This document shows positions 44,129-52,842 of a stretch of 64,000 bases of DNA, in pieces. This DNA comes from Deltaproteobacteria bacterium ADurb.Bin207 (lineage in GTDB: Bacteria; Myxococcota_A; Polyangia; Polyangiales; Polyangiaceae). Made by a program: the position numbers and the translations under genes. The DNA lies in the NCBI GenBank assembly GCA_002070115.1, contig MWCO01000011.1, positions 60,264 to 124,263 on the forward strand, read 5' to 3'. How positions within the stretch are numbered: the first letter of the stretch is position 1; each line of letters opens with the position of its first letter. The notes below the pieces were generated by a model, which ran no database searches, was not told where the DNA came from, and saw only the letters and a list, made by a program, of their open reading frames with translations.

Positions 44129-44409
44129 AGCAGCGTTCCTTAGACAAAACCGGGTCCGACCCTACTTCCATTTGCGATACGAGGGAACCAAGCCCACAAC
44201 TGGCGCCCGTCTTAGCGCAACCTTCGTGGGAGCGATTCGAAAAAATCGTGTGAATTGCTTCAGCCATCGCATTTTTTCGATGGGGGCAAGCCAGGTACGG
44301 CAGCATGGAAAGAATCGGAAACAACGAATCTGCCCCCTCGACGTAGCTGGACATCAGGCGAGCCTTCACTACGCTGACCCCCCCCATGACAAGTTCAAGG
44401 AGCACGAAC
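44129..44409. promoter_or_regulatory. Upstream region of aspS with an inverted repeat
   Basis: About 280 bases lie between the divergent lipoprotein and aspS genes. A perfect ten-base inverted repeat (44237-44246 and 44271-44280, T-C-G-A-A-A-A-A-A-T type) is the only clear structure. No gene is visible. Confidence 0.4.
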
Positions 44410-46308
44410 GTGGCACAGCGAAAGTTCATCGATGATTGGAAACGAACTCATTCTTGCGGCGACTTACGCGGTGCGGACGTGGGTAAGCAGGTGGTGCTAT
44501 TTGGCTGGGTACAAGCACGGCGCAACTTGGGTGGATGCGTATTCGTCGATCTTCGCGATCGGGAAGGTCTGACACAAGTGGTCTTCGATCCCTCGACGGA
44601 ACCGCGAGACCTCAGTGTGGATGGCTCCGAAACCATCGCCCAGGCAGTCGCAATCGCAGAGCAGATTCGACCGGAATGGGTCATCGGAATCCGCGGCGTC
44701 GTCGTTTCCCGAGGAGAAAATCTCAATCGAAATAGACCCACCGGCGAGATCGAAGTGCGCGTCCTCGAAGCCGAGATATTCAATCAAGCCGAAACCCCAC
44801 CCTTCGAAATCGTCGATGACTTGGACACACGCGAAGAACTTCGCCTCCAATACCGATACCTCGATCTGCGACGTCGCCCCATGCAACAGATATTTCGGCT
44901 GCGTCACCAAATGAATCAAACGGCTCGCCGATATCTGTCCGATCAAGGATGTCTCGAACTGGAAACGCCGTTCATGGTCAAGTACACGCCCGGTGGTGCT
45001 CGCAACTTTCTGGTCCCATCGCGTCACGCGGCCGGTAAGTTCTACGCCCTGGCGGAAAGCCCGCAACTATTCAAACAACTTTTCATGGTGGCCGGATTCG
45101 ATCGCTACTTCCAGATCGTCAAGTGTTTCCGCGATGAAGACTTTCGGCTCGATCGACAACCGGAATTCACACAAGTCGATATCGAATTGTCCTTCGTCAA
45201 TCAGGACGACGTGTTTGCGCTCGTGGAAGGATTGATGTTCGAGATCGTGCAGCAGACGCGCGGAATCGATTTGCGCGAGAAGTATCCGGAAGGACGCTTT
45301 CCTCGGATGACGTTCGAGGAGTCGATGCAACGGTTCGGCAATGACAAGCCGGACCTGCGTTTCGGCATGGAGCATACGGATATCACGGACTTGATCATTG
45401 CCCATCAGGGAGGCGGTGTTCCGTTTTTTGCCGAGATCGCCAATCGTTTCGAAAACGGAACGCTTCGTCGCGATATTCCAGGGGAAATCGTCAAAGTCAT
45501 GAGCGTCTCTGCCGAGGCAAAGCTGTCCCGAAAAGACCTCGACGAGATGGAAAAGATGGCGCAATCGATGGGAGCCAAAGGATTGGCGAGAGCCAAAGTC
45601 GGCGCGAATGGGGAGTGGACACAGACCGCTTTGAAAACCGCCACCGTGGAATTACGCCAAGCCATCCACGAACGAACGGGGGCCAAGGAAGGTGACCTGC
45701 TGCTATTCCAATTCGGAAAAGCGGCGCTTGCTCATACGGTGCTGGCCAATCTCCGGCTCCACCTTGGCAAAAAAATGGGACATATCCCCGCGTTCGGCCA
45801 CGGCGGTAAGCTCGAATTCTTGTGGGTCGTCAATCCTCCCATGTTCGAAGCGGATGAACAAACCGGCGGCTGGGTCGCCGCACATCATGCCTTTACGCGC
45901 CCCCACGACGATCACATCGCCATCGTCGAGTCCGATCCCGCCAAAGTGCTGTGCTATCGTTATGACTTGGTGCTCAACGGCTTCGAGGTGGGCGGCGGCT
46001 CGATTCGTCTTCACGATCCCGTGGTGCAACGAGCCGTATTCCGAACTCTTGGGATTGATGAAGAGCAAGCCGAGGAAAAGTTCGGGTTTTTGCTCAAAGC
46101 CCTACGACACGGCGCTCCCCCTCACGGTGGCATGGCCATCGGTTGGGATCGCGTGGCCATGTTGCTGTCCGAGACAGAAAGTCTGCGCGATGTGATTCCT
46201 TTCCCCAAAACCCAACGCGGCGCGGACCCCATGACCGATGCACCTTCGGCGTTGGATGATGAACAACTCGCGGAATTGCGCCTTTGCGTCATGCCTCAAA
46301 AAAATTGA
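44410..46308 (+). CDS. aspS: Aspartyl-tRNA synthetase
   Basis: This class II synthetase charges tRNA-Asp. The protein has 632 residues, the bacterial-type length with the GAD insert. It has the N-terminal OB fold (VVLFGWVQARRNLGGCVFVDLRDREGLTQVV), motif 2 FRDEDFRLDRQPEFTQVDIE and motif 3 GGMAIGWDRVAMLL. The GTG start (MAQRKF) was chosen because AAGGAG lies seven bases upstream. Whether it also charges tRNA-Asn is not decided by sequence alone. Confidence 0.96.
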   Translation: MAQRKFIDDWKRTHSCGDLRGADVGKQVVLFGWVQARRNLGGCVFVDLRDREGLTQVVFDPSTEPRDLSVDGSETIAQAVAIAEQIRPEWVIGIRGVVVSRGENLNRNRPTGEIEVRVLEAEIFNQAETPPFEIVDDLDTREELRLQYRYLDLRRRPMQQIFRLRHQMNQTARRYLSDQGCLELETPFMVKYTPGGARNFLVPSRHAAGKFYALAESPQLFKQLFMVAGFDRYFQIVKCFRDEDFRLDRQPEFTQVDIELSFVNQDDVFALVEGLMFEIVQQTRGIDLREKYPEGRFPRMTFEESMQRFGNDKPDLRFGMEHTDITDLIIAHQGGGVPFFAEIANRFENGTLRRDIPGEIVKVMSVSAEAKLSRKDLDEMEKMAQSMGAKGLARAKVGANGEWTQTALKTATVELRQAIHERTGAKEGDLLLFQFGKAALAHTVLANLRLHLGKKMGHIPAFGHGGKLEFLWVVNPPMFEADEQTGGWVAAHHAFTRPHDDHIAIVESDPAKVLCYRYDLVLNGFEVGGGSIRLHDPVVQRAVFRTLGIDEEQAEEKFGFLLKALRHGAPPHGGMAIGWDRVAMLLSETESLRDVIPFPKTQRGADPMTDAPSALDDEQLAELRLCVMPQKN

Positions 46309-46441
46309 TACTACTCGCGGAACCGCACTCATCGATACTTGTTGGAATGGGAACTCGATACGACGAGTCGTCATAACCGCTCGTCATACGGTGATCGGCA
46401 CACCTGACGTGCCCAAGCTCTGCTCATGAATTGGCGTTCGA

Positions 46442-47683
46442 ATGCCTGATAGCCATCCCTCTCCGTGCCCTCAGTCTCCCGACGATCTCAATCAGATTGT
46501 CCTTTCTCCCCAAGACCTGGCGTTCGAACGGCTCGTCACCAAAGCCATCCTGCAATCCTTGCAAATCGACAAAATCCTCTACGTCGTGCTGTCTGGAGTC
46601 ACCTCAGGGGAGGGATTGGGTTTCAACCGAGGTCTTTTTCTTCTTGCCGACGACGGGCAGCGCAGCCTTCGAACCGGTATGGCCGTCGGTGCCATCCATC
46701 GTGAAGAAGCGTTTCGAATCTGGGAAGAGATGGTGGCCAAAGATCTCACGCTCGAAGCGCTGCTGTCCGTCTATGATTCCGTCAAAGACGATCCCGATGC
46801 CCACCAGCTTTCCCGACGACTCGGCTATCTGCATCTATCGCTCGAAAATCTGAGCGAACATGCGTCCATGGCCCCTGACCTTTCCACCATCGGACGGTGT
46901 CGAATCGAGACGATGCTTGCGCAAAGCTTGCTCGAACGACGACCACTGCATTCTCAAACACTCGAACTCGCCTGTGAGCAGATATCCGATTCGGAGCCTT
47001 TCTCTTTCGTCAACTGGTGGATCGTCCCTCTTCTCACATCCGAACGAATCGTCGGATGCCTCGTCGTCGACCATGCCTTCAGCGATGGTGAGGTGTCCGT
47101 AGGTAGACAACATCTTCTCGCCACCATCGCGGATTTATCTGCCATCGCCATCGAAAAAAGTAAGATTTTCGATGAGATGCGAGCCCTGGCGCAGGTCGAT
47201 GGGCTGACGGGCCTTGCCAATCGCCACACCTACAATCAGGCCATTCATCGTCTGCTCACGCAGGGACGCCAAACCGGACGACCCTTATCGATTATCGTAC
47301 TCGACATCGATCACTTCAAACGATTCAACGACAAGCATGGTCATCTGGCGGGAGATGATGCCCTGCGGTTCGTGGCGAGCGTGCTTCGCGCGAATGCGAG
47401 GAAAACCGATATCGTGGCTCGGTATGGGGGGGAAGAATTCGTGGTTGTGTTGCCGGACACAACGTATGAACAGGCGCTATCGGTGGCCGAAAAACTGATA
47501 TCGACGGTACGTGTCGAAAGCACCACCACGGCATGGGGAACGATCACGATATGCGCTGGGGTTGCAAGTTCGCCGGAGGGGGGAATGGATGGCACCACGT
47601 TATTCGAAAATGCGGATAAAGCGCTCTATCGAGCCAAGCGCAATGGTCGAGATCGAGTCGAAGGCCATTTTCGCATCCCATAG
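46442..47683 (+). CDS. Diguanylate cyclase with GAF-like sensor
   Basis: The protein has 413 residues. The N-terminal 220 residues have the style of a GAF domain (FERLVTKAILQSLQIDKILYVVLSGVTSG, later FVNWWIVPLLTSERIVGCLVVDHA). The GGDEF domain follows (DGLTGLANRHTYNQAIHRLL, IIVLDIDHFKRFND) with active-site motif RYGGEEFVVVLP, GGEEF at about 328-332, an allowed active variant. It should make cyclic-di-GMP. No inhibitory RxxD site is evident. It is the only obvious cyclic-di-GMP enzyme in the window and is 133 bases after aspS. Confidence 0.93.
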   Translation: MPDSHPSPCPQSPDDLNQIVLSPQDLAFERLVTKAILQSLQIDKILYVVLSGVTSGEGLGFNRGLFLLADDGQRSLRTGMAVGAIHREEAFRIWEEMVAKDLTLEALLSVYDSVKDDPDAHQLSRRLGYLHLSLENLSEHASMAPDLSTIGRCRIETMLAQSLLERRPLHSQTLELACEQISDSEPFSFVNWWIVPLLTSERIVGCLVVDHAFSDGEVSVGRQHLLATIADLSAIAIEKSKIFDEMRALAQVDGLTGLANRHTYNQAIHRLLTQGRQTGRPLSIIVLDIDHFKRFNDKHGHLAGDDALRFVASVLRANARKTDIVARYGGEEFVVVLPDTTYEQALSVAEKLISTVRVESTTTAWGTITICAGVASSPEGGMDGTTLFENADKALYRAKRNGRDRVEGHFRIP

Positions 47684-47738
47684 CCGAAAATCGCTTCGGG
47701 CAATCTGGTCTTTCCTGATCCGTCGAACCTGTTAATCT

Positions 47739-49766
47739 ATGGGGTTCATGCGCAGTGCACCGCTATCAGCCCGTGTTGCACTGGTGGGTCCCGAGTCCGA
47801 GAGTTCGGTGAACCTGGGTCTTCGTGTGCTTGCCGCCGCGCTTCGCGCCGAAGGACATCAAGCGGTCCTGTTTCCCTTTGGTTCCCCACACGAGTTCGAA
47901 CGCGTGGCACAAGCGATCGTGATGGATCGGCCCGATGCGGTGGGCATCAGCATCAATCACGAATACTCAACCCTGCTGTCCGGCGCTCTGATGAAACGAT
48001 TGCGAGAACTCGGCTTCGAAAAACTCATCGTGGCCGGAGGTTTGGTCGCGACCCTCAAAGCAAAAGAACTGCTCACCGTCTGCACCGAACTCGATGCCGT
48101 CGTTCGACATCGCGGAGAACAAGCCATCGTCATCGTGGCAGAAGCAGCCATCGGTCGTCGCGATCTGCGCGAAGCTCCCGGTATTCTGTTGCGGCAAGAC
48201 GACTCGTTTGCGCAAGGAGCCCCTTGCGACGTGACCGGACGATCCCTATGGCCTTGGCGCGGCACCGAAGGATTGCCCAAACGTCTCGGGCTTCCCGTGG
48301 CAAGCATGATGGGAAGTCGAGGATGCGCGCGCTCATGCCCCTTCTGCTCTATCGTCACCCTGCGTCAAAATGCCGAAAACCTGATTCCGAAAACAGAAGC
48401 GCTCAGCGTCGATTCCGTGCCCTGTCATCGTCGCTCGGCAAAGGATATCGCCAGCGAAATGGCTGCTTTGGTCTTCGAATACGGTGCGCGCGTATTCGAA
48501 TTTCAAGACGATTCATTTCTTCCCGACGACACGCAGCAAGCCGTGACCTTCCTGCAAGACCTACGCTCTCACATGCAAATGCACGCTTTGCCAAGCTGCG
48601 CCATTCGCATCAGCATGCATCAAGACCAAGTAACTCGTGAGGTTTGCAACGAACTCGCCAACCTCGGGGTCATTCGGGCCACCGTCGATATCAAAGCCGC
48701 TTCTCGTTCCCTTGCTCAACGTCTACATAGCGATTATTCACCATCGTTGGCTCGGGTGGTGCTCGGACGATTGCGACGACTTGGAATCGCCACGAGCTTT
48801 CAAAGCCTGATTATCGGACCCGAAACCACGCTCGAGGAAATCGAAGACGAGTTGGAAGCGTGCTCGACCATTCGCGGCGTTCCTTTCGAGTTGACTCGTC
48901 TCCATGTTTTCGGCGGAACCATTCTGGAACAACGCCTTCACGACCAGAAACGCCTGCGCGATTGCTTCTATTTTCGAAAAATCGATTTTGCCGACAGCCG
49001 TGTGGCGCAATTGGATGAGTGGATGTCGCTTTTGAAGTCCCGGTATGTGAGCGCGCGTTCACCGATTCGACGGATCATCGATCTTGGTTATGACATTGCG
49101 ATTGCCAACCGCTTCTTTCCCCATGCTGGCCTATTTTCCCTCGAAAGCCTTGCCGCACGCTTGGTATCCAGAACCAACGCGGATCAAATTCATACCGCTC
49201 GCGCCCTCATCCATCTGATTCGTCGCGGCCACACCCACGAAAACGACATCGAACCCATCCTCAGAACTGCGATTCGACAGGATGAAGCACTTTCCCACAC
49301 CATCCACGACGTAGCCGAAATACTCGAAGAAGAAATCCAAGCCTCGGGGGGACAAAGCCCATGGGCCGACGATTTCGAACCATCCGAGCTTTCTTTGCGC
49401 CTTGCCGAATTGGATGCGGATACCGCCATCATGGAACGCCCCACGATGAACGCCGCGAATGCCGAAAACCGTTGCGCGGAAATCGCATCCAGACCCTGCC
49501 TGGGACCGATTCGTCATTCCGAGGCAGAGGAGGAAGAACCGCTTTTTTCTCGCACACTTCCGCGTATCGCGCCCGCGTCCATGAGAGCCATCATCGAAGT
49601 ATCCAACACCGGACGAGCACGTCTCGTGGAACTTGCCGATGCCCAGGGGATCGTTGACACAACCGATACCGCCCATCGATGTGTCGACGAACACCTCGAG
49701 CGTTTCGATATGACTTGCTTCGCTGGCGAGCGTCTGATCTTCGAAGATCCCTATCCAACGACGTGA
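47739..49766 (+). CDS. B12-binding-type radical SAM protein
   Basis: The protein has 675 residues. The N-terminal 130 residues have the Rossmann-like B12-binding fold (SARVALVGPESESSVNLGLRVLAAALRAEGH, DAVGISINHEY). The radical SAM motif is CARSCPFC, Cys at about 195, 199 and 202. The barrel continues to about residue 430. A C-terminal extension of about 240 residues is unlike known families. Such proteins perform methylations or carbon rearrangements on natural products or tRNA. Substrate unknown. It ends 12 bases before a convergent kinase gene. Confidence 0.87.
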   Translation: MGFMRSAPLSARVALVGPESESSVNLGLRVLAAALRAEGHQAVLFPFGSPHEFERVAQAIVMDRPDAVGISINHEYSTLLSGALMKRLRELGFEKLIVAGGLVATLKAKELLTVCTELDAVVRHRGEQAIVIVAEAAIGRRDLREAPGILLRQDDSFAQGAPCDVTGRSLWPWRGTEGLPKRLGLPVASMMGSRGCARSCPFCSIVTLRQNAENLIPKTEALSVDSVPCHRRSAKDIASEMAALVFEYGARVFEFQDDSFLPDDTQQAVTFLQDLRSHMQMHALPSCAIRISMHQDQVTREVCNELANLGVIRATVDIKAASRSLAQRLHSDYSPSLARVVLGRLRRLGIATSFQSLIIGPETTLEEIEDELEACSTIRGVPFELTRLHVFGGTILEQRLHDQKRLRDCFYFRKIDFADSRVAQLDEWMSLLKSRYVSARSPIRRIIDLGYDIAIANRFFPHAGLFSLESLAARLVSRTNADQIHTARALIHLIRRGHTHENDIEPILRTAIRQDEALSHTIHDVAEILEEEIQASGGQSPWADDFEPSELSLRLAELDADTAIMERPTMNAANAENRCAEIASRPCLGPIRHSEAEEEEPLFSRTLPRIAPASMRAIIEVSNTGRARLVELADAQGIVDTTDTAHRCVDEHLERFDMTCFAGERLIFEDPYPTT

Positions 49767-49778
49767 CGATATGGGCTT

Positions 49779-51401
49779 TTAGAACCCGGGATCACGGATT
49801 TTGGGAACGGTTCCCGGCGTGGGTGTGCCTGGCGTTGCCGTTGGAGTACTCGGAGTCACCGATGGCGTCGTGGTGACCGTCGTTGGTTGCGGCGTATCCG
49901 TAGGCGTTGGATGTGTCGCATCGACTTTGGGTTCCGATGTACCTTTCGGCCTTGGATGAGAAGGGGGAGCAAGGTCGGTGGCAGCCGGAAGGGAATCGAC
50001 GGAAATATTCGAGTTGCTATCCGCCTCTGCCGGGGAAGAGCCAGTACCGCTCGGGGAGGGAGACAGTGGCGAAGCAACCGAAGAGGGATCGACAGAGGGC
50101 GTGGAAGGTATCGTTGGTTTGGCAAGGTATTCGGGTCGAACCCAAAACAGGATGGCTGCCACGGCGACAGCAAGAAAGACCAAACCGGCCACTCCCAATG
50201 CAACCAGGGTAACCGCGAGTGTGGACCGACTCTTGGCAGGAGGCACCGTACTGGTGGTGCCGGGAGAACGTCCTTCGTGACGGGTAACCGATTCCGAGGA
50301 AGACGAAGACGGCTCATACGGCGGCGGAACGGGCCCTCCCAACCCTTGCAAGGTCGAAGGGTTTTTCATGCGTTCATGCGATGGCGGCGACGTACTATCC
50401 GCGGCTCGAAGATCGGCGTCGGACAGCGAAGAGCGTAACGCCGCGGCACGCGCTTCAAGCCTTTCTGCAAGCAGCGTACGCGTAAACGCTGCCACCTCCG
50501 CATCACCTACCTTATGAACGTCAGGCACGGCTGCTTCCAAAGCACGCGCCAACGCCGAAGCAGTCTTGAATCGTCGCTCACGATCCTTGGCGATCGCCAT
50601 CATCACCACTTGTTCGAGAGCCTCGGGATACCCGTCCACGAACGTCGATGGAGCCGGAGCTTCCTCCGTGGATACGATGCTATGCAACGTCGCCATGTCG
50701 TTTTTTCCCCGAAACGGATGGCGCGATGTCGTCAGTACATAAAGCATGACGCCAAGCGAAAAAATATCGGCGCGTCGATCGATTTCCGCCCCCTGAATCT
50801 GTTCAGGCGCCATATAGGCGGGCTTGCCCTTCAAGGTCCCTGTACCCGTGGCAGCCGACGACAAAGTGCTTGCTTTGGCCACGCCAAAGTCGACGACTTT
50901 GGGTACCCCATCACGCGTGACCAGAATATTTTGGGGAGAAATGTCGCGATGAACGAGTTCGACAGAATAACCAGCGTCGTCGCACGTTTCGTGGGCAGCG
51001 TGCAATCCTTCGCTGGCACCAATGAGGATACGCGCGGCAATGGGAAAGGGTAACCCGCTTCCCTCCGGTAGTTCGCGAAGGAATGCGCTCAACGGTTCGC
51101 CGTCGATCCATTCCATCACCTGGTAAAGAAGACCGCTTTCCTCACCTAAATCAAGCACTTGCACCACGTTCGGGTGACGGATTCGCGCGGCAAGCGCGGC
51201 TTCGTCCAAAAACATCTGTTCGAAACGAGCATCATCCGAAAGAGAAGGCAGAATGGTCTTGATGGCTACGACTCGTTGAAATCCCCGAGTACCCTTGAGC
51301 CTCGCAGCCCAGACAGAAGCCATACCCCCCTGAGCCACCGGCATCAGTAGCTCGTAACGGCCCAAAAACCGGCCAACATGAAGCTCATTTAAGGTTTGCA
51401 T
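49779..51401 (-). CDS. Transmembrane Ser/Thr protein kinase
   Basis: The protein has 540 residues. The kinase domain starts near residue 15 (YELLMPVAQGGMASVWAARL) with Lys in VAIKTILPSL, catalytic loop HRDISPQNILV, VDFGVAKA and GKPAYMAPEQI. Catalytic residues are intact. A Ser-rich linker leads to one membrane helix (STLAVTLVALGVAGLVFLAVAVAAILFWV). The outer tail of about 120 residues is Pro/Ser/Thr-rich with no sensor domain. It is minus-strand and convergent with the radical SAM gene. Confidence 0.92.
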   Translation of the reverse strand: MQTLNELHVGRFLGRYELLMPVAQGGMASVWAARLKGTRGFQRVVAIKTILPSLSDDARFEQMFLDEAALAARIRHPNVVQVLDLGEESGLLYQVMEWIDGEPLSAFLRELPEGSGLPFPIAARILIGASEGLHAAHETCDDAGYSVELVHRDISPQNILVTRDGVPKVVDFGVAKASTLSSAATGTGTLKGKPAYMAPEQIQGAEIDRRADIFSLGVMLYVLTTSRHPFRGKNDMATLHSIVSTEEAPAPSTFVDGYPEALEQVVMMAIAKDRERRFKTASALARALEAAVPDVHKVGDAEVAAFTRTLLAERLEARAAALRSSLSDADLRAADSTSPPSHERMKNPSTLQGLGGPVPPPYEPSSSSSESVTRHEGRSPGTTSTVPPAKSRSTLAVTLVALGVAGLVFLAVAVAAILFWVRPEYLAKPTIPSTPSVDPSSVASPLSPSPSGTGSSPAEADSNSNISVDSLPAATDLAPPSHPRPKGTSEPKVDATHPTPTDTPQPTTVTTTPSVTPSTPTATPGTPTPGTVPKIRDPGF

Positions 51402-51556
51402 CCGCGTCGATTGGCTATGCGTATCCCTGCGGGTTCAGATACGTCGAATCGTCTTTATCCTTCCCCACGACCATACGCCAACATCTTGCTGAATGGACAT
51501 GCGTTTTGACGTGAGCAAGGATGCATGCCAAATCCAGGCTTACGCGTATTCAGGTC

Positions 51557-52033
51557 ATGAACAACGATCGCTCTTCCCCCTCCCCGCCCATGGCCCCAAC
51601 CCTAGCACCAAGTCGCTCCGTTCCACTCAACTTGGTCGATATCGCAGCCCAAATCCAGAAAGCAGACCAAGTCCTAGGCTGCGTGACGACCCAAAAACTT
51701 CGCATCATCGTCGAGCAAATCCAAGCCCTGCAACAAAAGGCTCGGGAACTCCTCGAACAAGCACAACAGTCCAGTGACTTGCACCGCGTGGAATGCCGAT
51801 TCCAAAAAAGACCCGGCCATGTCTACCACCTGTACCGTCGCTCCGAAGGCTCCCTGTACTTCTCCATGCTCTCCCCTCATGATTGGCGGGACCATCCCCC
51901 CGACACCTTCGTCGGCTCTTTTCGCCTCGAACAAGATATGTCCTTTACCCCGGTCCAGGACATCGCAAGGCGCGACGCACAAGACGATATGCTTCGCCAA
52001 CTTCTCCCCCCCAGCGAAAATGGGCAACGGTAA
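51557..52033 (+). CDS. DUF2452 protein
   Basis: The protein has 158 residues. The block QKARELLEQAQQSSDLHRVECRFQKRPGHVYHLYRR, then LYFSMLSPHDW and FVGSFRLEQDMSFTPV, is the DUF2452 signature. A coiled-coil-like N-terminus precedes it. The family occurs in bacteria and animals and has no known activity. The start at MNNDRSSP is preferred to an in-frame ATG 12 codons upstream. It is divergent from the kinase at 51401. Confidence 0.9.
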   Translation: MNNDRSSPSPPMAPTLAPSRSVPLNLVDIAAQIQKADQVLGCVTTQKLRIIVEQIQALQQKARELLEQAQQSSDLHRVECRFQKRPGHVYHLYRRSEGSLYFSMLSPHDWRDHPPDTFVGSFRLEQDMSFTPVQDIARRDAQDDMLRQLLPPSENGQR

Positions 52034-52120
52034 CTGCCCCCGACGGGATGGCCCCTTGCCTCCAGGAGGCGCAAAAACAGCGCTAAACAACGACGAAAAG
52101 CGAAGGACGGACCCTGGTGT

Positions 52121-52834
52121 CTACAACGATATGCGGTAGCCCACCCCAATGCCTAGGCTGAATATAGCCACATCATCCGACAAAGTCGCACAATCCACCG
52201 TCGTCCCACAGGCCCTATCGCTCGGCAAAAACCACCAGGCAGAACGAAAAGAAGACTCCAACGTCCAATTCGGCGCAAATGCCCACCCCAATCCAGCCGC
52301 TATTCCCGCCGACAATCCCTCCGTTCGAACCACGACCCCCGCAGGGCCAAGGATCACCGCATCCGATGCCTCCCCCGTCGTCTTGTACTGATCGCTGATG
52401 ACCGCCCCCCCAAACGTCATCCCCAACCATCCCTCCACACTCGGAAGCCTCAACCCATAATACCGACCCGTGACGTCAATCATCATGTATTGCCGAATGT
52501 GCTCTCGCTCGATCTGCTCCGTCCGTTTCGTCGTTTCTCCGGAAAATGGACGCGCCAAACTCGTGCCCGCGCCAACCACGAATTCACTCGACGCTCGATA
52601 CAGCATCCATATCCAACCATGAGGGGTTAGATCCCCCTTCGTGCAAGTATTTGGTTGGGCCAGACAAATATCTGTCGTGGGCAACGCCAAAATACCCACC
52701 CCAAACTCCGCCACCGTATACGGAGTAGCCGATGCGAGTTGCGTGGTTGTCGAAGGCGTCTCTTGACCCAGAGCAGTCAGGGACCAACCCAAGCACGTCA
52801 GAGCTGCCGCCGCCGAAAATCCCGTGGTCGCCAT
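52121..52834 (-). CDS. Putative outer-membrane beta-barrel protein
   Basis: The protein has 237 residues. The signal peptide MATTGFSAAAALTCLGWSLTALGQ ends just before the mature part. The mature part is short beta strands alternating with glycines and aromatics (YTVAEFGVGILAL, EFVVGAGTSLARPF, YYGLRLPSVEGWLGMTFGG, LSAGIAAGLGWAFAPNWTL), and the last residues read VAIFSLGIGVGYRISL, like a barrel end. No close family. The ATG at 52834 lies eight bases past the stop of the adjacent kinase, so the two may be cotranscribed. Confidence 0.68.
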   Translation of the reverse strand: MATTGFSAAAALTCLGWSLTALGQETPSTTTQLASATPYTVAEFGVGILALPTTDICLAQPNTCTKGDLTPHGWIWMLYRASSEFVVGAGTSLARPFSGETTKRTEQIEREHIRQYMMIDVTGRYYGLRLPSVEGWLGMTFGGAVISDQYKTTGEASDAVILGPAGVVVRTEGLSAGIAAGLGWAFAPNWTLESSFRSAWWFLPSDRACGTTVDCATLSDDVAIFSLGIGVGYRISL

Positions 52835-52842
52835 GCAAGTGC

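Noticed and set aside
44052..44429. 125-residue open frame on the minus strand upstream of aspS
   Set aside because: It overlaps both the aspS start and the lipoprotein gene, and the residues look random.
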